This document shows positions 1-5,668 of a stretch of 10,688 nt of DNA, piece by piece; within the stretch, counting starts at the first letter, position 1; each line of letters opens with the position of its first letter. Both the position numbers and the translations under genes were made by a program. The notes beneath the pieces were generated by a model. That model made no database searches. It was not told the origin of the DNA and saw nothing but the letters and a program-made list of their open reading frames with translations. Source of the stretch: Desulfovibrionaceae bacterium UBA3823 (GTDB lineage Bacteria; Desulfobacterota; Desulfovibrionia; Desulfovibrionales; Desulfovibrionaceae); assembly GCA_002369295.1 (NCBI GenBank), contig DFDR01000158.1, positions 383-11,070 on the forward strand, in the 5' to 3' direction.

Positions 1-34
1 TGCCTTCAAAGCAGTTGCGTGCGCTGGTTTTCAT
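1..34 (-). CDS. Mop/TOBE-type molybdopterin- or molybdate-binding protein, N-terminal 11 codons only
   Basis: Only the start is inside the window: the minus strand reads MKTSARNCFEG from an ATG at 34 and runs off the left edge. The SARN run followed by F-x-G is the typical opening of the TOBE/Mop fold (molbindins, ModE and ModC C-terminal domains), which binds molybdate or tungstate oxyanions. A strong ribosome binding site (AAGGAG, plus-strand positions 43-48) sits 8 nt before the ATG, which supports a real start. It lies 98 bp downstream of moaA on the same strand, so it probably belongs to the same molybdenum operon; the neighbour fits the motif. With 11 residues the family call is pattern recognition. 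It could be a single-domain molbindin or the first domain of a longer protein. Confidence 0.65.
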   Translation of the reverse strand, partial: MKTSARNCFEG

Positions 35-88
35 GGGGGATACTCCTTGATTGTGCAGTGTGCTGCAGGTGCTGGAACTGCCGGCGTT

Positions 89-108
89 GGCGTTGCCGAA
101 GCAATGCC
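89..108 (-). other. Intercistronic UUCG-loop hairpin between moaA and the Mop-like gene
   Basis: On the minus strand GGC-A-TTGC, loop TTCG, GCAA-C-GCC forms a hairpin of seven pairs with one A/C mismatch, closed by a very stable UUCG tetraloop. No T-run follows, so a terminator is unlikely. It may stabilise the mRNA end or set relative expression of the two genes (inference). Confidence 0.4.
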
Positions 109-132
109 GCAAGGAGCGCCCTTCCGGACGGT

Positions 133-1137
133 CTACCCGCCTATGCTGTCCATCTTGCCGCAAGCCACCGCCGTGCCGCGCCTTTCCTTGAGGATGTCGG
201 CGCCGACGGGCTTTTCGGCAAGGGCCTGCCGTATGGCGCAGGCGATGTCCTGATCCGTCTTTTCGGGATCGCGGAGCAGCCCTTTGAGGGGATACATCCT
301 GTCCGAGAAGAGGCAGGTGCGCAGCTGCCCGTCGCTGGTGATGCGCAGGCGGTTGCAGGTCGAGCAGAAGTGGTTGGACAGGGCGCTGATGACGCCGAGC
401 CGTCCCTGGCAGCCCTCGACCTCGAACATGCGGGCCGGCCCTCGGTCCTGGCGGGTCCGCTCCACGGGGGCAAGGGCCGCGTGTCGGGCGGCCTCGGCGA
501 GGATCTCGTCGGCGCTCCAGAAGCGGCCCCGGCTCCACAGCGTTGCCGAGCCCATGGGCATGAACTCGATGAAGCGCAGGTCGATGGGAAAGTCCCGGAT
601 GACCTTGAGGAAGGAGGGCATGTCCTGGTCGTTGACGCCGCGCATGGCGACGGCGTTGACCTTGACGCGGATTCCGCTCTCCAGCAGGAGGTGCAGGACG
701 TCCATGACCTCGCCGAGCATGTCGTGCCCGGTGACGCGCTTGAAGGTTTCAGGATTGAAGCTGTCGATGGAGAGGTTGACGGCGTCGATCCTGGCCTGCC
801 TGACGACGGGGATGAAGCGTCGCATCAGCGTGCCGTTGGAGGTGATGCGCAGGTTGAAGTCCGGAAAGCTTTCACGCAGTCCCAGGAGAAGCCTGTCTAT
901 GCCCTTGCGGGCAAAGGGCTCGCCGCCCGTGAGGCGGACCTTGACGATGCCAAGGCCGCCCGCGATGCGCACAAGCCGGAGGATCTCCTCGTAACGGAGC
1001 ACGTCTGCATGCGGGATGAATTCCTCCTGCCCTTCGCCCCGGCAGTAGAGGCAGTGCAGGTTGCAGCGGTCCGTCACGGAAAAGCGCAGGTAGCTGACCT
1101 GGCGCTCGTGGGAATCGGAAAGCGGGAGGGTGCTCAT
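133..1137 (-). CDS. moaA: GTP 3',8-cyclase MoaA (radical SAM, molybdenum cofactor step 1)
   Basis: MoaA converts GTP to 3',8-cyclo-7,8-dihydro-GTP, the first step of molybdenum cofactor synthesis, in the cytoplasm together with MoaC. The 334-residue protein has the radical-SAM cluster CX3CX2C at Cys25, Cys29 and Cys32 (CNLHCLYC), the SAM-binding GGEP motif near residue 73, and the second, substrate-binding 4Fe-4S ligand set CX2CX13C near the C terminus (CSTC ... TC). It ends in the Gly-Gly pair that is diagnostic and functionally required in MoaA. Length is normal for the family. I chose the ATG at 1137 because GGAG lies about 6 nt upstream and the conserved part begins soon after. An in-frame ATG at 1176 would add 13 residues with no support. 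The partner moaC lies at 3767 on the other strand rather than in the same operon. Confidence 0.97.
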   Translation of the reverse strand: MSTLPLSDSHERQVSYLRFSVTDRCNLHCLYCRGEGQEEFIPHADVLRYEEILRLVRIAGGLGIVKVRLTGGEPFARKGIDRLLLGLRESFPDFNLRITSNGTLMRRFIPVVRQARIDAVNLSIDSFNPETFKRVTGHDMLGEVMDVLHLLLESGIRVKVNAVAMRGVNDQDMPSFLKVIRDFPIDLRFIEFMPMGSATLWSRGRFWSADEILAEAARHAALAPVERTRQDRGPARMFEVEGCQGRLGVISALSNHFCSTCNRLRITSDGQLRTCLFSDRMYPLKGLLRDPEKTDQDIACAIRQALAEKPVGADILKERRGTAVACGKMDSIGG

Positions 1138-1173
1138 TGCGGACTCCAAGAAAAGGCAAGTCGCCGCCCTTGT

Positions 1174-1196
1174 CAAATTTTCGTGACGAAATATTG
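1174..1196. promoter_or_regulatory. Inverted repeat upstream of moaA, candidate operator
   Basis: The core TTTCGT-G-ACGAAA (1179-1191) is a perfect 6-1-6 inverted repeat. After two unmatched bases on each side the symmetry resumes with CAA (1174-1176) and TTG (1194-1196). It lies 37-59 bp before the moaA ATG, and a TTGACA (minus strand, plus positions 1171-1176) overlaps its gene-proximal edge. A molybdate/tungstate-responsive regulator would fit the neighbourhood, but the protein is not identifiable from this sequence. Confidence 0.5.
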
Positions 1197-1584
1197 GCGC
1201 AACGGACGGGGATGGTTTTTCAAGATATTGATTTTATTAAATTAATTCAGTCACTAGTTTGCTGGAATTCGTGTTTTTTCAGTTCTCCCAAACTTTGGGA
1301 AGTCCCCAGCCTGCAGGCTTGAGGGAGGTGCCGGGACAGAGAAAAAGCGTGTACTCGCCATCCTAGCACCATGGGCCGGCAGTTTCCAGACAGGAGCGCT
1401 TCCGGCAGGAAGCCTGGCCGAAAGCGTGCCGCGCCCCATGCGTCAGAAAGCCCTGGGACAGAACCGGCCGCAATCGTCCTTTCTTGCCAAGGCATGGGCC
1501 ATCTGCCATAGTGCAGACGCCCTGTCCGCAAGGGGCAGGGCCTTCTTCATCCTGCGGGAGCCTCCCCGGACGAGAGGGGCGGGT

Positions 1585-1603
1585 GCCGGAATCGCCGGCT
1601 TTT
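1585..1603 (+). terminator. Terminator-like hairpin just before nhaC
   Basis: GCCGG (1585-1589) and CCGGC (1595-1599) form a 5-bp stem with a 5-nt loop, followed immediately by TTTT (1600-1603). It sits 32 nt before the nhaC GTG, so it could be the expression platform of a regulated leader rather than the end of a gene. The T-run is short and the stem small. Confidence 0.3.
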
Positions 1604-1635
1604 CCCGCGCATTCTTTTCATAAGGTTGGTGCTTC

Positions 1636-3186
1636 GTGGACGCTTACAACGCCGGATGGCTTTCCATCCTGCCTCCCATCATAGCCATCGTGCTTGCGCT
1701 GTGGACCAAGGAGGTCTTCTTTTCGCTGATGCTCGGCATCCTCAGCGGAACCTTCATTTATGCTGTCGGCATGGATCTGAACATCCTCATGGGCACGGTC
1801 GAAACCGCCTTCGCCCTCATGGTCAAGAAGGTCGACTTCGACATCATCATGTTCTGCACCCTGCTCGGCGCCCTGGTCTACGTCGTCTACCTGGCCGGCG
1901 GGTCCAAGGCCTACGGCCGCTGGGCCGCGAAAAGGATACGCACGCGCAGGGCTGCCATGCTCTCCTCGGGGGCTCTGGGCCTTGGCATCTTCATCGACGA
2001 CTACTTCAGCTGCCTCACCGTGGGCACGGTCATGAGTCCGGTGACCGACCGCGTGGGCATTCCCCGCGCCAAGCTCGCCTACCTCATCGACTCCACGGCG
2101 GCCCCCATCTGCATCATCGCCCCAGTCTCAAGCTGGGCCGCCGCCGTCGGCAGCAGCCTCGCGGCCACGGGTGCCTTCACCAGCGACTTCGCGGCCTTCG
2201 TCTCCACCATACCCTGGAACTTCTACGCCCTGCTCTCCATCCTCATGGTCTTCATCGTGGCCTGCACGGGACTCGACTTCGGCCCCATGGCCCGCGCCGA
2301 GGCCCGCGCCAAGCAGGGCAACCTCGGCGACGTGCGCGAGGTGGAGAAGGACGCCAGGCCCTCCGACAAGGGCACCATGGCCGAGATGTTCATTCCCATT
2401 CTCGCCCTCATCGTCTTCGCCGTGCTCGGCCTCATGTACAGCGGCGGCTACTGGGGCAAGGATCCCAAGTACCACACCTTCATCGGCGCCCTCGGCAACG
2501 CCTCCGCCTCCAAGGCCCTGGTCTGGGCCTCCTTCGGCGCCCTGTCCGTGGCCTTCCTGCAGTTCGTGCCGAGGCGCCTGCTCAGCATGAAGACCTTCCT
2601 CGACGGCTGCATGGACGGCATGAAGACCATGATGCCCGCCAACGTCATCCTGGTCCTCGCCTGGACGCTCAGCGGCGTGTGCCGCGACCTGCTCTCCACG
2701 CCGGCCTTCGTGCAGCACGCCGTCTCCGCCGGCGGCATGCCGGCTGCGCTCCTGCCCGCCTGCGTCTTCGTCATCGCGGCCTTCTTAAGCTTCTCGACCG
2801 GCACGGCCTGGGGCACCTTCGGCATCCTCATCCCCATCGTGGTGCCCGTTGCCCAGGCCCTTGATCCCCAGCTGCTGGTGGTCACGCTCTCCGCCTCCCT
2901 GGCGGGCAGCGTCTTCGGCGACCACACCTCGCCCATCTCCGACACCACCATCCTCTCCAGCGCAGGCTCGGGCTGCAGCCACATTGAGCACGTTTCGACC
3001 CAGATACCCTACGCCCTCGTGGTCGCCGCGGCCTGCCTCGCCGGCTACGTGGCCGCCGGCCTCACCGGCGGAAGCCTGCTCGCCAGCTTTGGCACCGCTC
3101 TGGCGGCGCTCGTCGCGCTCGTTCTTGTCCTGCGCGCCGTCAGCGTGCACAGGGGCGACACGGCCGCGCCCGCCAAGGAGGCCTAG
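1636..3186 (+). CDS. nhaC: NhaC-family Na+/H+ antiporter
   Basis: This is a 516-residue hydrophobic membrane protein with about 11-12 predicted helices. It carries the hallmarks of the NhaC (ion transporter superfamily) type: the polar intramembrane segment FIDDYFSCLTVG around residues 119-130, followed by IDSTAAPICIIAPVSSW (about 151-167), the helix SFSTGTAWGTFGILIP, and the GDHTSPISDTT loop around 428-438. Members exchange Na+ for H+; some relatives (MleN type) exchange malate for lactate with ion coupling, so the exact substrate is not certain. The start is GTG at 1636; AAGG at 1622-1625 is a modest ribosome binding site and the hydrophobic N terminus begins at once. The gene stands alone between divergent moaA and a convergent small ORF. 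The long structured region upstream suggests leader-mediated control. Confidence 0.88.
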   Translation: MDAYNAGWLSILPPIIAIVLALWTKEVFFSLMLGILSGTFIYAVGMDLNILMGTVETAFALMVKKVDFDIIMFCTLLGALVYVVYLAGGSKAYGRWAAKRIRTRRAAMLSSGALGLGIFIDDYFSCLTVGTVMSPVTDRVGIPRAKLAYLIDSTAAPICIIAPVSSWAAAVGSSLAATGAFTSDFAAFVSTIPWNFYALLSILMVFIVACTGLDFGPMARAEARAKQGNLGDVREVEKDARPSDKGTMAEMFIPILALIVFAVLGLMYSGGYWGKDPKYHTFIGALGNASASKALVWASFGALSVAFLQFVPRRLLSMKTFLDGCMDGMKTMMPANVILVLAWTLSGVCRDLLSTPAFVQHAVSAGGMPAALLPACVFVIAAFLSFSTGTAWGTFGILIPIVVPVAQALDPQLLVVTLSASLAGSVFGDHTSPISDTTILSSAGSGCSHIEHVSTQIPYALVVAAACLAGYVAAGLTGGSLLASFGTALAALVALVLVLRAVSVHRGDTAAPAKEA

Positions 3187-3225
3187 ACCGCAGACCCTCT
3201 TTCCGGCTTTTCCGGCCTTTCCCGT

Positions 3226-3257
3226 CCCGGCCTTCAGGATGCGTCCTGGGGGCCGGG
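3226..3257. terminator. Strong 14-bp hairpin between convergent genes
   Basis: Positions 3226-3239 pair with 3244-3257 in the plus-strand RNA over 14 consecutive pairs (two of them G-U) around a UGCG loop. It begins 39 nt after the nhaC stop codon. No real T-run follows on either side, so it is either a weak intrinsic terminator or a 3' stabiliser. On the minus strand the two G-U pairs become mismatches, so the structure favours the nhaC transcript. It covers the last codons of the small convergent ORF. Confidence 0.5.
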
Positions 3258-3425
3258 CTCTGCGTTTCTGGCGGCGGCTTCGGCCTTGCGCGCCTGCTTC
3301 TGCCTTGAGTTGTCGGCAATGGCCGAAGGTCCGGACCACCAGAACTTGGACGTCTCGTCGAAGAGCAGAGCTGCCGTGTCGGATGCCAGGAATTTAGGAA
3401 GTATTTGCGATGATTCATACATCAT
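3234..3425 (-). CDS. Small hypothetical protein (63 aa)
   Basis: I do not recognise a family. The protein starts MMYESSQILPKF, has the aromatic stretch SKFWWSGPSAIADNS in the middle, and ends in a charged, Ala-rich tail (RQKQARKAEAAARNAE) that could be helical. There is no signal peptide or membrane segment. Codon choice is GC-ending like the neighbouring genes once past the first codons, which argues for a real gene, and it opens out of the AT-rich promoter island. Against it: no clear ribosome binding site precedes the ATG at 3425 (a second ATG is at 3422), and its end overlaps the hairpin at 3226-3257. A TTTACA/TAAATG pair (minus strand, plus positions 3444-3472, 17-bp spacer) is a possible promoter. 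It is convergent with nhaC and divergent from moaC. Confidence 0.4.
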   Translation of the reverse strand: MMYESSQILPKFLASDTAALLFDETSKFWWSGPSAIADNSRQKQARKAEAAARNAEPGPQDAS

Positions 3426-3436
3426 TATTTATTACC

Positions 3437-3467
3437 ATTCTGGCATTTATTGTTTTTATTCTGGCAT
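3437..3467. repeat. 10-bp direct repeat, 21 bp apart, in a promoter region
   Basis: ATTCTGGCAT occurs at 3437-3446 and again at 3458-3467. The 21-bp period equals two turns of the helix, as expected for tandem binding of one regulator on the same face of the DNA. The copies straddle the likely -10 region of the small minus-strand gene. Confidence 0.5.
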
Positions 3468-3481
3468 GTAAAATTTATGTG

Positions 3482-3493
3482 CAGTACGTACTG
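3482..3493. promoter_or_regulatory. 12-bp perfect palindrome, candidate operator
   Basis: CAGTACGTACTG is a perfect palindrome in the AT-rich island, just upstream of a TGNGATATT-like extended -10 (3496-3504) that could start the moaC transcript. The position suits a repressor or activator site; the protein is unknown. Confidence 0.35.
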
Positions 3494-3661
3494 TTGTGAT
3501 ATTTTATTGTCATGATGAAGCGTTAGCGAGCCGCAGCCACGCATCGGCAAGGACGCAGCTGGCAAGGGGTCGGCTTGTCGAGGCTTCAGCGTGCACGCTC
3601 TGCAAGAGCTACTTTGACTTCGCGTTTGCGATGAGTCAACAGCATGTGCCGTCTGCGGACT

Positions 3662-3705
3662 CTGCTCTGCGAGCAGGGAGGCTTGCGCCCTTTGCCCTGC
3701 TGGGC
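3662..3705 (+). other. Mutually exclusive hairpins in the moaC leader
   Basis: CTGCTC (3662-3667) pairs perfectly with GAGCAG (3671-3676). AGCAGGG (3672-3678) can instead pair with CCCTGCT (3695-3701), which in turn competes with GCCC/GGGC at 3694-3697 and 3702-3705. Such switching is typical of leaders that sense a ligand or translation. There is no T-run, so any control would be at the level of translation or Rho. A known molybdenum-cofactor riboswitch class exists upstream of moa genes in some bacteria, but I cannot match its consensus here. Confidence 0.3.
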
Positions 3706-3766
3706 CATAACATGTCCGCAGGCTTTCCCGCGCCAGGATGCGCCGGGGCCTGAAGGAGGAGAGGCT

Positions 3767-4261
3767 ATGGACATACGCGACGATCATTTTTCCCACATGG
3801 ACGAGGACGGCAATGTCACGATGGTGGACGTGGGCGCCAAGGCGGCCACGCGGCGCGTGGCCATTGCCGAGGGCGTGGTCGAAGTCAACAGCCATACCAT
3901 GGCGCTTCTGCGCGAGAAGGCCCTGCCCAAGGGCGACGTGCTGACCACGGCCAAGATTGCCGGCATCATGGGCGCCAAGCGCACGGCGGAGCTCATCCCC
4001 ATGTGCCACCCTTTGGCGCTGAGCTTCGTGGACGTCCGCTTCCGTCTCGAGGGGCTGCGCATCTTCGTCGAGTGCGAGGCCCGCACCGAGGGCAAGACCG
4101 GCGTCGAGATGGAGGCCGTGGTCGGCGTGCAGGCTGCCTGCGCGACCATCTACGACATGTGCAAGGCCGTCCAGCGCGACATCGTCATCCGGCGCGTGCG
4201 CCTGCTCTTCAAGGACGGCGGCAGGAGCGGCGCCTTCAGGGCGCCGGACATGCCCCTCTAG
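3767..4261 (+). CDS. moaC: Cyclic pyranopterin monophosphate synthase MoaC
   Basis: MoaC turns the MoaA product 3',8-cyclo-7,8-dihydro-GTP into cyclic pyranopterin monophosphate, completing the first stage of molybdenum cofactor synthesis. The 164-residue protein has normal family length and the conserved blocks KGDVLTTAKIAGIMGAKRT (about 55-73), IPMCHPL (77-83) and GKTGVEMEAVVGV (109-121). It also has YDMCKAV, in which Asp130 and Lys133 match the catalytic Asp and Lys known in the E. coli enzyme. The start at 3767 is fixed by AAGGAGGA 6 nt upstream and by the usual MoaC N terminus (FSHMDEDGNVTMVDV). An upstream in-frame ATG at 3644 would add 41 non-conserved residues. It leads a likely three-gene unit with the methyltransferase and the exported protein. 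Confidence 0.96.
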   Translation: MDIRDDHFSHMDEDGNVTMVDVGAKAATRRVAIAEGVVEVNSHTMALLREKALPKGDVLTTAKIAGIMGAKRTAELIPMCHPLALSFVDVRFRLEGLRIFVECEARTEGKTGVEMEAVVGVQAACATIYDMCKAVQRDIVIRRVRLLFKDGGRSGAFRAPDMPL

Positions 4262-4264
4262 GCC

Positions 4265-4951
4265 ATGTGGTCCTGGACCCGCCAGAGCGTGGCCTGGTAC
4301 GCCAGGGCTGCGGAGCAGAGCAGCTACCATGCCGATCTCGCCCGCGCCATGCAGCCCTTCATCAACCCCGCCTGGACTGTTGCCGACATGGGCTGCGGGC
4401 CGGGCTTCCTCAGCCTGGAGCTGGCGGGCATGGCTGCCCGCGTCGAGGCCTTCGACACCGATCCCCTGGCGATCCGGGAACTCGAGCGCAGGACTGCCGC
4501 ACGGGGGATAGCCAACGTCCATCCCAGATTCGAGGACGCCATGGCCTGCACGGAGCGCTTCGGCTGCTGCGTGCTCTGCTTCTTCGGCCAGCCGGGACGC
4601 CAGGCTGCCTCCTTCCTTGAACGGGCAGGGCGCGTGCTTGCCGTGGTCAACGCCAGGGACTTCCGGGCGCTGGTGCCCGGCCGGGGACGCCTGGGGCTGG
4701 AGAGCGACGCCGAGACGGCCGGATTCCTCGAAGGCGCAGGCATCCCCTACAGGCGCGTGCCGCTGGAGCTCGAATTCGGCCAGCCGCTGGACTCCTTCGA
4801 GGAGGCGCTGGCCTTTGCGGCCCACTACGGCAGGGACGCCTCCCCCGGCGAAGCCGAACGCTGGCTTGAAGCCCGCCTTGTGCGGCTTGACGACGGGAGC
4901 TACTATCTGCCCCACGCGAAAAAGCTCGCCCTCTACGCCTTTCCGGCCTGA
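4265..4951 (+). CDS. Class I SAM-dependent methyltransferase, substrate unknown
   Basis: The 228-residue cytoplasmic protein has a Rossmann-type SAM-binding site: motif I VADMGCGPGFLSLEL (residues 39-53) with the glycine loop GCGPG, then the acidic end of strand 2 in EAFDTDP (61-67). These are general features of class I methyltransferases. The C-terminal half (for example AVVNARDFRALV and the final HAKKLALYAFP) shows no substrate signature I know. The ATG lies 3 nt after the moaC stop codon, with no good ribosome binding site of its own, so translation is probably coupled to moaC. That coupling hints at a link with molybdopterin or with a molybdoenzyme, but this is inference only. The next gene follows after 31 nt. 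Confidence 0.82.
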   Translation: MWSWTRQSVAWYARAAEQSSYHADLARAMQPFINPAWTVADMGCGPGFLSLELAGMAARVEAFDTDPLAIRELERRTAARGIANVHPRFEDAMACTERFGCCVLCFFGQPGRQAASFLERAGRVLAVVNARDFRALVPGRGRLGLESDAETAGFLEGAGIPYRRVPLELEFGQPLDSFEEALAFAAHYGRDASPGEAERWLEARLVRLDDGSYYLPHAKKLALYAFPA

Positions 4952-4982
4952 GCCCCGCGGCCCGGGCCAAGGAGGTTCATCC

Positions 4983-5450
4983 ATGAAAAGATTCCTGCCG
5001 GCGCTTCTTGCCAGAACTGTCCTTGCGGGCGCCCTGCTTGCCGGTTCCTGCCTCGCCCTCTTCAGCCAGCCCGCGCTCGCCGAGGTGAAGGTCTACGGAC
5101 CGGAGCTCCAGCGCTTCAGCCTGGACGTGCCGGACTCGTGGCGGGAAGAGCCCCAGGACGCCGGCATACGCCTCGTCTCCCCGGACGGGCGGGCCGTGGT
5201 GGCGGCCGCCGTTGCGCCCAGCGAGGGCAAGTCGGCCGAGTCCCTGGTGCGCAAGATTGCCGGCAACCTTTCCGGCACAGGCGTCAAGCGCCTGGACGAA
5301 AGCACCTTCGCCTTCACCGTGACCTCGGAGAACACGCCCGTGCGCTGCCTCCTGCGCGCAGGCGACGAATTCTTCCTCGTGGAGACCATGGCGGGCGATC
5401 CCGCCATCGCCGAGCCCGTCTTCCAGAGCCTCAAGCTGGAGGGGCGCTAG
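4983..5450 (+). CDS. Exported small protein, possibly DcrB/PsbP-like, function unknown
   Basis: The 155-residue product starts with a clear signal peptide: MKR, a hydrophobic core of about 22 residues, and a likely type I cleavage site after ALA at 31-33. The mature part (about 122 residues) contains FSLDVPDSWREE and later GDEFFLVETMAGDP. This arrangement resembles the small alpha/beta fold of PsbP/DcrB-like periplasmic proteins; that similarity is a guess from pattern. LAGSC at 19-23 is not a good lipobox, though a lipoprotein cannot be excluded. The ribosome binding site AAGGAGG (4969-4975) is strong and fixes the ATG at 4983. It closes the moaC unit and is followed directly by a terminator-like hairpin. 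Its relation to molybdenum metabolism is unknown. Confidence 0.75.
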   Translation: MKRFLPALLARTVLAGALLAGSCLALFSQPALAEVKVYGPELQRFSLDVPDSWREEPQDAGIRLVSPDGRAVVAAAVAPSEGKSAESLVRKIAGNLSGTGVKRLDESTFAFTVTSENTPVRCLLRAGDEFFLVETMAGDPAIAEPVFQSLKLEGR

Positions 5451-5466
5451 CGGACAGCGCTTTTTT
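5444..5466 (+). terminator. Intrinsic terminator of the moaC unit
   Basis: GCGCT (5444-5448) pairs with AGCGC (5456-5460) around a 7-nt loop and is followed by six Ts (5461-5466). The stem begins inside the last codons of the exported protein gene. It is short but well placed, and it separates the moaC unit from the trp promoter just downstream. Confidence 0.6.
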
Positions 5467-5477
5467 GCGCATATGCG

Positions 5478-5506
5478 TTGACAGGCACGCCTGTCAGGCG
5501 TAGCTT
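5478..5506 (+). promoter_or_regulatory. Candidate trp operon promoter
   Basis: A consensus -35 TTGACA (5478-5483) is followed after 17 bp by TAGCTT (5501-5506), which matches the -10 consensus at the key first, second and last bases. Transcription would then start about 55 nt before the trpL ATG. The palindrome at 5479-5496 covers the -35 and the spacer. Confidence 0.6.
5479..5496. promoter_or_regulatory. 18-bp palindromic operator candidate in the trp promoter
   Basis: TGACAGGC (5479-5486) and GCCTGTCA (5489-5496) are perfect inverted repeats separated by AC. They overlap the -35 box and the spacer, the classic position for a repressor that blocks RNA polymerase. It does not look like the E. 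coli TrpR operator (which is built on CTAG/TTAACTAG), so the regulator would be another protein. Confidence 0.6.
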
Positions 5507-5566
5507 TCCTCTTCAGCCAGAAGCCATCTGGCACCACTCTTCAGCTTTCATTCAAGGCAAGCTCTC

Positions 5567-5668
5567 ATGACGACCCCTTCCTCCACCTTCATCTTTGCCG
5601 AAGCCGGACGCTATGCCGGCTATTGGTGGTGGCGTTCCGGAAGAAGGGGAAGGACGCGGGTGCTCTAG
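5567..5668 (+). CDS. trpL: trp operon leader peptide with three consecutive Trp codons
   Basis: A 33-codon reading frame starts at ATG 5567 with AAGG 9 nt upstream (5554-5557) and ends at TAG 5666-5668. Residues 20-22 are Trp-Trp-Trp (5624-5632), preceded by a Tyr and followed by an Arg-rich tail (YWWWRSGRRGRTR). Three Trp codons in a row in a short frame, 34 nt ahead of an intrinsic terminator and directly upstream of trpE, are the standard design of ribosome-mediated attenuation: low charged tRNA-Trp stalls the ribosome on these codons and changes RNA folding downstream. The peptide itself needs no function. No family similarity is expected beyond the Trp run. Confidence 0.92.
   Translation: MTTPSSTFIFAEAGRYAGYWWWRSGRRGRTRVL

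Larger units (their letters stand above)
1138..1635. other. Divergent intergenic region between moaA and nhaC
   Basis: No convincing gene is present. The moaA-proximal part (about 1175-1290) is AT-rich and must hold promoters for both directions, but no -35/-10 pair is clear-cut. The rest (about 1286-1620) is GC-rich and dense in inverted repeats: 1286-1300, the 12-bp palindrome 1308-1319, GCTTCC/GGAAGC at 1398-1413 with loop GGCA, a 9-bp stem at 1519-1541, CCCC/GGGG at 1564-1579 and a terminator-like hairpin at 1585-1603. If transcription of nhaC starts in the AT-rich part, its mRNA would have a leader of roughly 330 nt made of these hairpins. Confidence 0.6.
3426..3766. other. Divergent regulatory region and moaC leader
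   Basis: No gene is supported in this 341-bp stretch. The first 100 bp are AT-rich and hold a 10-bp direct repeat (3437-3446 and 3458-3467), the 12-bp palindrome at 3482-3493 and a possible moaC -10 near 3500. The remaining 230 bp would be the moaC leader; they contain the palindrome 3588-3599 and a set of mutually exclusive hairpins at 3662-3705. A good ribosome binding site (AAGGAGGA, 3753-3760) ends the region. Confidence 0.5.

Noticed and set aside
19..1245. 408-codon plus-strand frame opposite moaA
   Set aside because: It is an antisense shadow of moaA, which has all cluster ligands and the C-terminal Gly-Gly.
1247..1623. Short frames in the moaA-nhaC intergenic region (minus 1247-1531, plus 1426-1623)
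   Set aside because: They have no ribosome binding site and no recognisable composition, and they overlap the hairpin array.
3437..3480. Sigma-54 type promoter suggested by TGGCAT
   Set aside because: The required GC dinucleotide at the -12 position is missing at the right distance for both copies.
4983..5060. Lipoprotein signal (LAGSC) in the exported protein
   Set aside because: The residue three before the cysteine is Ala rather than Leu, and a better type I site (ALA, residues 31-33) follows.
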